From: Penicillus capitatus
Taxonomy: Eukaryota; Chlorophyta
Direction: 5' to 3'
DNA: 64,000 nt
Assembly: GCA_965649825.1 (NCBI GenBank)
Contig: OZ287713.1
Span: forward strand, 248,001-312,000
Part shown: piece by piece, positions 37,281-48,440 of the stretch
Position numbering within the stretch: position 1 is the first letter of the stretch
How the letters are laid out: every line of letters starts with the position of its first letter
Notes under the pieces: generated by a model
The model's database searches: none
What the model was told of the DNA's origin: nothing
What the model saw: the letters and a program-made list of their open reading frames with translations, nothing else
Translations under genes and position numbers: made by a program

Positions 37281-38300
37281 CTGAAGTTCGCAGTGCAGTT
37301 GAAGCTGCCTGAGGTTAACGAACTTCAGTTCTTTCCTCGCAATCTTTTCTTTAACCCCCTTGATGTCGGCGACGTGGAGATGAGAGAACTAAAGATTGTG
37401 ACGAAGAAGCTTCTTTTTATTAACACGAATCCCGCCAAGGTGGCCCAGATTCAGTCTCTGGCGCTAAAATCAAAAACAGCTGTGAAGAAAAGAAGCTCCC
37501 ATAAAAAGGGACCATGGAAATTTGGCTCGGCTGACATACCAACAGAATTTCAACCGAAACACAACAGTGTGGTTACTCAGATCGAATTGAAGACTAGCGA
37601 GGTTTCAGGCTGGATCGTTGAGACATTGCAGATTCAGTCTGAAGATGATTATCTGGTGGAAGATGACCTGTCATTCTGTCTTCCTCTGAGATACAACGTT
37701 GTTCTCCTGACATACGCGGGACTGGCTTCTTCTGCTGCACAACAGATGATGCAACTGTGTTCAGATTCAAACAGAACGAGTAGGTCTTCCGGGAGAAACC
37801 TCAAGAATTGTCTGCCAAATCTCCATCTTCTCCGGACATTCCAGCAACACGCATCCACTATTCAAGTGCTCTTTCTTCTGATGCTCTGCGAGATGCAAGT
37901 GCTGAAATCTGAATGGACATTGTCCGAAGAGAAGGCAACACATGTTCTCCATAGCAACCCTGAAGAAATCCCGAGAATGTGTGCCCAGTATGCTGGAGAA
38001 TCGAGTCAAGAATTGGATGAACTCCCGGGCACCTCTCAAAACATCGAAGAATACTTTGAAAGTGTTCGTGAAATCTTTGATAGTGGCAACGAGTCGCGTT
38101 TGGGAGATTTCTGTCTGCCTTGCGCCATACTCGATGGTCTTACACCTGATCTGCAAAGGATGATGGTCGCCCTATACATGCTACGAGCTGACTGTCAAGA
38201 CGAGCAGCAGTTGCGTGCCTCAGTGATGCCATGCCAGACATGTCAACAGCAGCTCTGTTCCACAAGTTTGGCAGAGAGATGTGGGAAGGCTGCCAAAAAA
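37274..38300 (+). CDS. giant protein, middle segment between two frameshifts
   Basis: About 340 codons in the +1 frame relative to the preceding part, starting at the A7 run and closing at 38301-38303. The first 60 residues continue the ASH-like pattern (ELQFFPRNLFFNPLDVGDVEMRE, here split from its start). The rest is helical. The downstream frame takes over between about 38213 and 38300, where one missing base would bridge them. I see no AG/GT pair that would explain either switch as an intron. Confidence 0.65.
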
Positions 38301-41300
38301 TAGGACAGACCTTGGAGGAATGCTTCCAACGAGTGAAGCAAATACTTATGCATGACATAAATGAGCGCAATGATTTCTTTGAAGTACTGGAGAGTATGAT
38401 GCAGTGTGCCGATGGGCTTCAAGATCGCAGATCATTCAGCCAAAGAATTGCGGAGAGCTTAACCGAAAGACACCCTATCGCCTTATCACAAGTCATTTCG
38501 AATTTGATGACACTGAAGACATGGAGTACAGAGGAGATCGACGTGTCTGCCCTCAAACACTTCCTGCTGAATGTGGAGATGAAAAGAGTGATAGACGGAT
38601 TGTGCGCCAAAACGCCACGAAGAGTCTTCGATGCATTCTGCACATTGGCCCGAAGTAGAAGCAGTGGATCTGGGAATGTAGTAGTCCATCATCTCCTAAA
38701 CGTTCTGTCCACCAAGAAGCAGAACTCTGACAAACCTTTTGTTGTGGTGGACACTCCCACGCATTCAAAGCGTATTACTCGGGTGATCCTGGAAAGAGAG
38801 AATCTTGAAGACCTTGTGGATCCACTATCAATGCTCCACTCGACTGGTCATATTACGATACAGCAGATTAGACGGCATATCCAACGTATCGTAATCATGT
38901 TGTTCTTTGGACAGCTGGGTGACATTAGCATCCCCACCGAGAGGCTGATATCGCTTAAGGAAAGTGTATTGAAGATCGTGGACAGTCCATATGACATGAA
39001 TAGAGTAATCTCCATCGAATTGAGTGACGTACGCAATCCTTCTCGTCAGAAGACCTTCAAGGGTATCTTGTCGAGGATCATGACCCTCGATGTCATTGTC
39101 GAAGGAAGTCATGCACTTATACGTCCACTCAACAGACTGGTTGCAGAATGGTTCGATCTTGAAAACGGCGATGAAGACGAGCAAAAACAGAGAGAGCTTC
39201 TTCGCAAGAAGGCAAGATCTCTTGAACGGGCTGTTAAAGCGCTCAAGCCTGAGACTCTTTCGAGATCTACCAATCCTTTCGAATTGGCTGCAAGAGTTCT
39301 TCAATTTGTTGCGTCTCTAAAAGGTGTGGGGATTGCGAAACCGGAAGTGTTGAATGGATTGACACATGTGGCAGCAAACTTCTCATGGGAAGGCGTTCTT
39401 TCTCTCTGCAGAACTCTTGCCCGGGAAATTCCTGGCGTGGACGTGCTGTTTACGGTCCTGGATCTTGTGGAAAAAGATCGAGATGACGAAAAGTTGAACG
39501 GGGAAATTATCGAAGCAGTCTTACCTGAGGAGACCAATGAATTACTCGTCCACGCACTGAACCAACTCATGAGTGACGCCGTTGAAGTTGATCAAGTTAC
39601 CCGCGAAGAGATCTGCAAGATCTACAATGAAGAAGCTTTCGATACAGTCGTTTTATTGCTGAAGATTGCGAAGACAAAAGAATCTATCTGCCAAGTGGAA
39701 AAAGCAAAGAGAATGACACTCTCTGGACTTCTCGAGATAAAGGCATTCATTGATCAAATTGCATCTTTTGCAAAATGGAGCCAGTATAAAAAGAAGAGCG
39801 ACATCCTGAAAGAAATCTTTTTCAGCTTCTGCACATGTTCCATTTCTGATCGGTTGTCTGAAGAAGCTCTTGTCCTTAGTAAGATGGCGCTTCTTTTATC
39901 ATTGCATCGATACACCACTCAGAAATTCTGGAAACAGAAAGAAGCCCTCTATGATACTCGAACTGTGGAACTCAAGTTCGAGGTAGCGAACGTTCAAGAA
40001 CCGTCGCATCCAGTTGAGTTCGGCAGTGAGGACGACGATAAAGAAGATGACAATGAGACAGAAAAAGTGGACGACGTTCAACATGGCGATGCCGCATCAC
40101 TGGAAAGCAGCAGTACCCCACCAAATGATGGAAATAACAAGAAGTGGTTCTTGCCAGTCAACGTTCCAAGCAGCCAACTGGTTCTTTTGCCGACAAGTAT
40201 CTCGCGAGAGTCTGACAGAAGTGGATCGTATAAGACAACGTCAGCCAATCCAACAGTGCCTTCCTCCAGTCTGGTTGTGAGTTCTTTACAGAGTCTGCAA
40301 AGAGTAGAGTCCTCCGTCAAAGATATCGTAAAACAACTCGGGCTTAAAGACTTCTTAAAGAGCGTTGGTAAAGACGGGAGTTTGGCGATTGTCGGTTTTA
40401 GAGAAATCACACATACGCTTGTTCAGCTGAAAGAAACGACTGAGCAGTGGTGTTGCCTTTTTGAGAAGGCCGTCCGCCATTATCACATTCTGAAAAAGAA
40501 AGAAAAGACTATTGAAAGCAGAGTTGTTTGTGCAGGAATCAATATTGTTTTTCTTTTCCAGTTCTTGCGAAAATACCTGGATGACTTTAGCCTTTTCCAG
40601 ATGCCGGAACCTATGCAACCTGTCTGCCGTACTGTTGTGCATTGTTTAAATGCAATTCCCAGGAAGACACTCTCAGTTGAACTCAGAAACCTCTTGGAAG
40701 AGGCTGGAGCAACAGATGTATTCCATGGATACACTATTGACTTCAGCATGCCTCCAACAAACAACTATCTTTCAAGCTCGCACCCTGGAAGATCCTCCAC
40801 CGCCGATATCGCAAGAAAAATGCAAAGACATCAAGCTCCCCGTCTCGAAGTCGTCATGCAAGACGATTCTGTACAACTCCGGGAGAAATCGAGTTTTTAC
40901 GATTTCTTGAAGTCTACAGATGCAAAAGGAAGATCTCAGTCAAAAGAACGATGCCCAGTAGTGTTGGAGAAAACAGTGGATATCAAGATCGACCCAAATG
41001 CTCGAATCTTGACACCAGGAGAGAGAAAACGACCTACGGAAGATGCAGTGGATGACGTTAAGGAAACAGGAGCCTTCGAGCTACCAGAAAATCTGGCGTG
41101 GAATGCCATCGGCGTACTAGGACAAACCACTTCTTCCGGGCAAAGAATCCATAAGCTTGAAGACCTCCGTGGAAACCTCGACCTCTTCACTGGAGCCATG
41201 AATGATGATGCCACAGTGATCGGTGTGAAGGTCAGTTCCAATCGCAAAGCAATTCGCGAACAAATAAAAGAAATGGGTCACATTTCATCTCTCCGCCATC

Positions 41301-44112
41301 ACAATCAAGAGATAAGCGCCGCCGCGAGCACTCATCAAGTAAAAGATCCCATCCATACAGAACCATTACGCCTCAACAACTGGACGTATCAACTCCTGCT
41401 GGATAACGCTGTTTTTGCTAAATGTCTCAAGACGATCATGCGCGGGTTGGAAAAGAGCCAGACAGCACTCTACAAAGCTTCCGCCGAACGACACGTCATT
41501 GAATGGTGTCTTCTTGTCGACAACTCGGGATCCATGATCAGTAAGGAGCACCAAATGAAGGAAGCCCTTGTTCTGGTGATGGAGATGCTTCACCGACTGG
41601 AGTTCCGCTTTGCTGTGGCACTCTTTGGCGACAGCACTTCTCAACGGATGCGGAAGCTCATCAAGGATCCATTCACTATCGATATTGGTCAACAGATTAT
41701 TGACTCTTTTACTTTCGACGAAGGAACATTCCCTGCATCAGCTGTCAGAAATGTAGCACAGAAAGTGTGGCCATTGGGCCTCTCCCAAGAAGAGAAGAGA
41801 CAGAATCACAGAGTGATGCTCATGATCGTGGATGGCTTGACTCAGGAACGAAGGAGGGAGGACTACCTCTCCGTCTGCAGAGAGAAAAACATTAGCTTGG
41901 CAGTTCTCAACATCCATGACGATCTGCAGAAGGATTTGATGAACTCAATAAGAGCACTGTGGAAGAGTGCTGGTGCTCAGTTTGAAATGCTCCATGCGAA
42001 GCAAGTCGATGCATTGCCAAAAGTTCTCGTCAGTCTGATGGAACAGCAGATGGGTGTCGTTTACAGAAACATCACGAACGCTCCTCCATTGGCATCTGGA
42101 ATGGAGTCTACCAGAGTCATCTACGACGTTCTGGGGACTGATTTTTCAGCTGTTCATTTCGATGCCATCTGCTTGGAATTTGGTGAGAACAGATTGCCTA
42201 TGTTGCCAGAACAGTTCACAATGGAAAACTTCTTTGAATGCGACTATCGTCCCAGCAGCATTCCTTTTACAGAAGAGATGGGCCAGCTGATCACGGAAGA
42301 GATCAAAATGTTTCCGATTGACACGGAAATGACAGAAACGCTTCAGAAACAGTACGACACCTTACTGACCAGTGCAAGTGTGAGAGAACATCTAAAGAAG
42401 GCAGAAACAGCTTGGATGCAGGCCACAGAGCGCCTGGGATCCGAAATGAGCTCTGTGGCAGAAGCGCTGGAGAGTTATCTTCCTCAGAACATCTTCAGTA
42501 GAAAGAGAGCAGATGTGAAAGGACAGACAATCCATATTCCTGGATACATCAAGCATCTGGCGACCCAAGGGAGTGAAAAGAAGATCTTTGCGAACAAGAA
42601 AGGTGGTGGCAAGGCTGAGTATGCCATCGTACTCCTCCTGGATATCTCTGTTTCCATGAAGCACAGCGCCAATCAGGCGTGTGCTCTGGAAACTCTCTTC
42701 TTGATGATAGGGGCACTTCAGCAGATGAGTATTGAAAATTTTTGCGTGATTCTGTTTGCTGAACAGATCTATCCCATCAAACTACCTGATATGGTTTGGG
42801 AAGACGTATGCATGGCTATGCTCATGAAAACTGTAGAGCACATTCATGAGACCTCCACCATGGATGCCGATGCACTGCATTTTGCAGCAGAGTTATTGGA
42901 ATCCAGTAACGTGAGAGGACCTAAAAAGATCTTCATCGTGACAGATGGTTATGGAAGCTCTGGTGTGCGACTTGCTGCTGTACTGACCAAACTCGAAGCT
43001 TCAGGAATCGATGTTCTGGCCATGAGTGTCGGCCCTGAAGTTTCTTTTGTCAGGAGCTGCTACAACAAGTGGATTAAAGCTGCCTTCCCTCATCTGTTAC
43101 CAAATGCCATCGAACGGATGGAGAACGCCATTCAGACTGTAACTTCAAAACAGAATGCAAGCCATGTGGAACCTATGACTTGGTTGAGTCTTCGCCTTCT
43201 CCCAGAAAGCAGCAATGAATCCGTCAGAGATATTCTTGAAAACCAAGAAGCAGTGTTTTCTGACTTAACACCCATGCATCAAGAGAGGGAAGCACGATTG
43301 ATATGTGGAAACAGACCCTCTATATTCACCGTGGACATCTGCTTTTGCTTGGATTGCACGGGATCTATGCATAAATGGATAAAAGCTGCTATCGAACACA
43401 TCCATGTAAGACACGCACCTTCGTTGTCTGTTGTCAACGTTTTCTGTGATGTTCAGATCATTTGTGATACAATCTCTGCGAGAATTAAGGAGCACTCTCT
43501 TGTAGAATTAGATTTCAATTTTGGTATGGTGGCTTACAGAGATTATGGAGACGGTGATCAACAGATATGTCCTTGTCCTTTTGCACGTGGACCAGACAAC
43601 GTGCGAGAATTCCTTTCAAGACAGGAAGCGAGAGGAGGAGGATATGATTTAGCCGAAGACCTCCTTGGAGGCCTAAATGCTGCAGCAGACTTAAAAGGGT
43701 GGAGCAGTAAGGTGAAATTCTGCATTCTTATTGCTGATTATCCCGCACATGGAAAAGAACTGCACACGGAAGACGTCCGTGACAGGTGATCATCGACACT
43801 AATCCCTGTCTTTTTCTCAGAAGTTTTGTGTATAGTTACCCAGATGGCGATCCCTTAGGACTCACTGTCGAGTCTGTACTGAAAAAACTGCGCGAAAAGA
43901 ACATCCATTTGCTTTTCAGCAGAATCACTAAACATACTGACATTATGATTAAGAGGTTCAAGGAATGTTATGATGGAGGGAAGTACTGTCTGGAATCCAG
44001 AAACATGTTGCCGCGGAAAGGTACTTCTTCAACATCTGAGGCCGTCACAGAACAATTCGGAGAGATCATTGGAGGCATGTGCTCGGATGTCATAATCATG
44101 AATTTTCTATAG
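38213..44112 (+). CDS. giant protein, C-terminal region with three vWA domains
   Basis: Exons about 38213-43785 and 43821-44112, joined by a 35-bp GT-AG intron that gives DRSFVYSYP. About 1,050 residues of helical sequence with an acidic stretch near 40020-40080 lead to vWA-1 (LLVDNSGSM, near 41510-41530), vWA-2 (LLLDISVSM, near 42630-42660) and vWA-3 (CLDCTGSM, near 43340-43370). The first two have a full DxSxS metal site. The third is the DxTxS form seen in alpha-kinase-linked vWA domains and is followed by a matching acidic/Gly segment (MVAYRDYGDGDQ). These metal sites suggest ligand binding gated by the AAA ring, as in midasin, but that is inference. Confidence 0.8.
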
Positions 44113-45042
44113 CTGTTGCACGAAGATGCATATCATTCCTCGTTTCCTGATCACTTTTCGTTTTTTATCCGTGTTCCAATCGAAAACCTTGAAGCATGAA
44201 CAGAAGAAATCTTGGATTGAAAGTCGCATCTGCATTGGCACCAAGTTCCAACATTCTTGTTTCTACTTAATGGTTCGAAGAGCTAACTCCGCTGATTATT
44301 TGTCCTCCTTTGACGGAGTTGATGAGAATCTGATTGAAGTAACTTTTAATCGGATGGTTGTTTATGGCTAAATGGAAGATAATTTAACATCATAAGGTGC
44401 CACGTGCTATGCATGACCTCTTCACGTCGCCACGTCATTTCTCTGTCTGAGCAGCCGCGTTGCGCAGAACACAGATTGTCGTAACATTCTGACATGACAT
44501 GACATGTCGTGTACTTTGTCGCCCTCGGACATGACCGCTTTCTTCCTGAGTATAACTAGCGACTTATTATCAAAACTGGATGAAATCGTTGCAACCTGTG
44601 ATGCTCTCAGAACCGAACAGAAAAATGAATGTGACCACGAGATATTCAAACAAATAACTAAATATTCGTTATCGGATGCATGGTTTTGATTACAAGTCGT
44701 GGTACAATTCGCAAGCTATGCTACACATGCGGTTCCTCAACAGGATAGTCGAACGTCAAAAACAGTCAACGCAGATTCTAAAATGTTGAAATATACAGCT
44801 GTTGTTTTTGCTCAATCGACATACCTCCGGTATTAAATTCGTGTTCTTGCATTGGCGGTATCAGTAATTTCTTCCATTTCCTTGATGTCGACAGGTGCAT
44901 TGATGAATTGCGACCTCGCCGTCATCAAGTTCTGTATTCGAAACTATTAAGAAATCAGGCGACTGCACGAGATGTATTAAGGTAAGAGTCGCCGGTGTAG
45001 AAGAAAGGCGGATTAAGTTTCTGGATAAGATGTCGTGACGCG
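44113..45042. other. intergenic, no gene seen
   Basis: This follows the stop of the giant gene. A plus-strand ORF at 44126-44371 is of ordinary composition and could be 3' untranslated sequence or an unrecognised last exon. A short ACATG tandem lies near 44490-44510. Nothing else is supported. Confidence 0.4.
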
Positions 45043-45235
45043 ATTGTCAGAAGGACTGATGCTGTCACGTCGTGACTGCCTCGTAATTCAAGGGTTCTGT
45101 CTTCTATCGGGCGCTCATAATGGTTCATGTCATCTAGGGTTCCTCTGTACAGTCATCTGTGGGGTATAAAACCGCGAATGTGAACCTGTAGATACCTTAG
45201 CTCTGTAATCAGTGAAGCCCTCCTTTGACAGCGAT
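45043..45235 (+). repeat. dispersed repeat, copy A
   Basis: About 190 bp related to 48215-48440 in the same orientation. Shared blocks include GAAGGACT, CTGTCAC-x-TCGTGACTG, CAAGGGTTCT, GGGCGCT and, near the end, CTCTGTAA-x-GTGAA. This copy contains TATAAAA at about 45171-45177. Confidence 0.6.
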
Positions 45236-45635
45236 GGATGATGCGGGGTCGGTTAAGCCAAAGGCTCAATTAGCTAAAACCTGGAGAACAGGAGGATCAA
45301 CTAATTACGGAGTGAATGGAGCTTGTGGAAGAGCCACTTGAGCTCCTGCTGTCATTAAAACCTCATGGAGAGGTTCTGCTCGAAGCTCTAGAAGACTTCT
45401 TGGTCCGAGAAACAGCAAGCTCTGCGTATTTATCTGTTTTTTGGTTGTGAGTTTGCTTGTCGATTGTGCTATATTCCGTTATTGCCCTCTTTGTGCACTC
45501 TATCAATCTGAACGATAGCTCCAGTGATGTATTTAATTCAGCTTTACAGCCCGTGTGCCAGTTGCGTTTGGGGAAACCGACACTACAATACAGGTTGTTC
45601 ATAGATGGATTTAGGGCATTCTCCACTGTTTTCGA
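45236..45635. other. no assigned function
   Basis: Short open segments occur in two frames around 45235-45430, but none matches a family I know. It lies just inside the left repeat and next to a retroelement relic, so it may be decayed element sequence. Confidence 0.3.
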
Positions 45636-45965
45636 TCACATCCAAAGTATCAGCGAATCCATGAATTTGCAGTTTTTAATCGGCGCGAACACTCTTTGAA
45701 GGTTCCGTAGAGCGCCCCAAAATCCTTGCCTAGCGTTTTGAAAGTGTGGACAAGAGAAGCGGTGTTCTTGATCTTCATTATGCGTAGGACCGAATCTGCA
45801 TAACGGTGGTTCACCTTGCCGATGCGGAATGGGTAGGTTCTTGGCTGTCCAGCATGCTGAAAGGAACTCGGAGAGCAGCGCCAGATACGGTGTTCGATAG
45901 CGACGCAAGGGCCGTTCGGGCGAAGCCCAGAATGGTCCCCAAAGGAAAGGCGTTCTACCTGTCAT
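45636..45965 (-). mobile_element. relic of LINE ORF2 C-terminus (zinc-finger-like)
   Basis: A minus-strand open segment with LCRFGPTHNEDQEHRFSCPHF. The C-x(8)-H-type spacing and the order Cys, acidic residues, His, Cys-Pro resemble the zinc-binding segment found after reverse transcriptase in many LINEs (C-x-x-C, E-x-x-x-H, CP). One Cys of the usual pair is missing here. It has the same orientation as the ORF1 relic upstream on that strand, as expected for parts of one old element. Confidence 0.5.
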
Positions 45966-47104
45966 TGCGCGTAAGCTTATTCTTACAAAGAAAGAAAGAC
46001 AATCCGTTCTTTTGCTTGCGCCCCTCCTTAAATACCTCCTGATCAGGAGGGGCGACTAATACGCCATTTGATCTGATGACTCAAATGGGCTGATCAGTCA
46101 TCTTAGTATTTCTGTAGGAGCCCACACTACCTATTGAGCGTTGCGACTGTTGCTAGAGCTGTTCCTGCACCTGGAATAGGTACAGAGGATTTCGTCTTTC
46201 CAGTCTGAGTATTTAGGATATCTCCATGATGGTTTGAGTCCGATCTAAATTCGTGCGAAGAGTTCTTCCCGAAGCTCTAGCTTCCCTAGTGTTGTTGGTG
46301 GGATTCGACGGAATCTTCGTGGTCCTTCGATCTTCAAAAATATGCTCCGGGTCTTTGTGGGTAAAATTAGCTGAGCGCGGTCATAGTTCTTGATAGCGTT
46401 GTTTTCTGTTTGTAAGGCCAGCAAGGTGGCGTTTCAAAAGCCGGTGGTGATGGCAATATCCCTAAGGTCTAGATACGGTACAACGGAAATATTCGATCCG
46501 GTGTGTTACGAACGGAGTGGACTTGTAGCTGGAAGCTCCATGATTCGATTACGCATCTAAGTGGGAAAGATAGCACCCCGGACGAGTTGTCAAAGAATAG
46601 GTGGACGGTGGCCAAAGTAGGTGGATGCGATCATCTTTTTTGGGCTAGTGTTTGAAGTGCAAAAGCACGAATCTGGTTCACATGTTAGTTTGATAACGAG
46701 CGAAGATCAATTCGGATTCCCATTGAGCACAGCAATGTATAGAGAGTGAACGGGAGGTGTTGGAAGTAGCGAAGCGGACAAGGCTTTTTGCGTGATCTCG
46801 CGATACCACGACATAAGTTTTCTCTGCGTAGAATTTTATCTCGTCGGAGTCTGCCCATTTCTCCGGCTTTCTGGGGGTAAACTGCACCAGATGCATCTGT
46901 TCAGTCCGCTTCCAGTTCCTTTCGAAACATTAAATCAGCATCCACCTGTCCTTCCACCTGTCCTGATGTACATTTTTGAAACTAATTGCTTTACACATCT
47001 CCTTTTCGTACGATTAGGAGAGCATCTAACAATCGATGTTTCGGCCATTACAAAAATCCTGGCACTACCAACCGAATACGGATAGAGATGTTGCGGGGAG
47101 GTTG
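45966..47104. other. decayed sequence between element relics
   Basis: If the flanking relics are one element, this should be the remains of ORF2. I find no reverse transcriptase motif and no long ORF. The distance is about 1.1 kb, much shorter than a full ORF2, so most has been lost. Confidence 0.35.
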
Positions 47105-47480
47105 GGAGACATGAGTATAGGAAGGATCAAGCAATTTAGACTTGCATACAGAGTTGCTTTCCCGCCGAAAATCCTCTCGTGCAGGGCTTTCGAAATAAAC
47201 ACTCGAACATTTCTATTGAGAATTCAATCCGACAGAAGGTTTCCGGCGATTCAGGCGATGTGGTGTGATCATGTGCGTGTTTTGGCGGTCATCCGGAGGC
47301 AGTTTCCAGTGAAGAGTTCTAGTGCGCAATTCCTGAGATGACGTCATCCACATGAACATCTTCGTCAATGTTACCTATGACAACGGGAACTTTGCCGCGG
47401 AAGTGAGCGATTTGTGTGCGTCCCACAGGTCGACGACTCCACGGACTGGGAGCGACAAATTCTAGGTGTAACGCGCATGC
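47105..47480 (-). mobile_element. decayed ORF1 of a related retroelement
   Basis: Minus-strand translation in shifting frames lines up in order with the C-terminal half of the intact ORF1 at 32048-33466. Matches are KVPVVIGNIDEDV against KVPVVISNVDLDI, HWK against RWK, TPHRLNRRK against APHRLNRRK, NVRVFISKALHER against NLKVFVSKTLYEQ, and a final LILPI against MVLPI. In-frame stops and shifts show it is dead. It is a diverged relative, not a recent copy. Confidence 0.75.
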
Positions 47481-48214
47481 ATGAAACGCAGATAGGGAGG
47501 ATGCCATGTGCGATAGTCGTACAGGACTCCTTCGTCCGTATTTGGAGGCCAAGACCCAATACACAACGACTTCCGCTGCGAAAACGTCACATCATCATTA
47601 TCCGTCAGAGTAAAGCGGCTCAGTGCTTCTTGCCGCCAGTGGCCGGAGGCGGCCGGATGCGCTGCAGTCCCTCTTATTTACTTGTATATAGCAGGTTCCA
47701 AAACGATCAGTACGTAAATCAGTGTGTGACGTTCGTTGCGCGAGAGGCTCATCATGCACGACGATGAAATGAGAGAGGACGGACGGCATTCTGAATATTT
47801 ACACGGAAACTGTTCTGTTTTCTCCGTATAAGTATGTAATTATACATTGCGGACGGAGTTTTCCTGCGCGGTTCGCCATCCGGTCCAGACTCGGCTGTCC
47901 GGCCGACGTTCACACAGTGATCAATTGTCGATAATGATCTTCGCCGCAGCAGCGGCGAAGGACCCAGGCCCCCCTCACTGCGTTCTCGTCTTTGGCGCTC
48001 GAGTTCTGTCGTCCATCATATAGCAGGGCTCCGAGAACACCAGCCCTGTCGTACTCGACGCGCCTTTCGACCACGCTGACGAGGTTGCTCATGGTCTGCG
48101 CGTCGAAGGACTTTCGTCGCTTCCCCTATCTTCAATCTTTCTCTTGCGAAATAAGTCCTTTCCCCGATCGTTGACAAAAAAGAGATCATCAGCCACGTCG
48201 ATCAGGAAAAAATG
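47481..48214. other. intergenic, no gene seen
   Basis: No supported ORF. A perfect 8-bp stem with a 6-base loop (CTTCGCCG, CAGCAG, CGGCGAAG) lies at about 47939-47960. Its role is unknown. Confidence 0.35.
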
Positions 48215-48440
48215 ATTGTCGGAAGGACTAAGACTGTCACATCGTGACTGTCTTCTTTACCAAGGGTTCTCTCTCCGAAGGGCGCTTACACGAGGTTTAC
48301 GTCAACCCATAGATCCTTTCTCGTGGTCCTGATAAGCCGTTGACTCATTTGTCATGTCACCTGTAACATACAAATACATGAACGTTGATCCGTGTAGACC
48401 TTTGCTCTGTAACTGTGAAAGCTTTCCTTCGACAATGATC
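48215..48440 (+). repeat. dispersed repeat, copy B
   Basis: Direct-orientation diverged partner of 45043-45235. The best-matching part is the first 90 bp. The two copies flank the decayed retroelement relics. Confidence 0.6.

Larger units (their letters stand above)
17197..44112 (+). pseudogene. giant six-AAA/ASH/vWA gene, interrupted (overview)
   Basis: One gene split by two introns (24585-24639 and 43786-43820), one retroelement and three apparent single-base shifts. With the element removed and the shifts bridged, the coding length is about 25,179 nt, a multiple of three, for roughly 8,392 aa. Order: unknown helical N-terminus, six midasin-type AAA modules, long helical linker, tandem ASH/hydin-like modules, long helical region, three vWA domains. 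The AAA modules resemble midasin (Rea1/MDN1), the ribosome-assembly ATPase. The long Asp/Glu-rich linker of midasin is absent, however, and ASH modules and extra vWA domains are present, so I do not call it MDN1. Frames are open over many kilobases, so it was functional until recently or still is if the shifts are assembly errors. Individual parts are listed separately. Confidence 0.7.

Noticed and set aside
37274-38300. Programmed ribosomal frameshifting at the A-rich runs
   Set aside because: The A7 run before C resembles a slippery site, but the shift needed there is +1, not -1. The next shift probably lies upstream of its A6 run, and a retroelement already interrupts the gene. Error or decay is simpler.
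18543-44112. Calling the giant gene MDN1 (midasin)
   Set aside because: The AAA modules fit, but there is no long Asp/Glu-rich linker, there are ASH-like modules and three vWA domains instead of one, and the length is far above midasin.
45235-46360. Decayed histone genes next to a TATA box
   Set aside because: A few short Lys/Arg/Gly-rich readings look histone-like, but no stretch aligned with H2A, H2B, H3 or H4 beyond a few residues.
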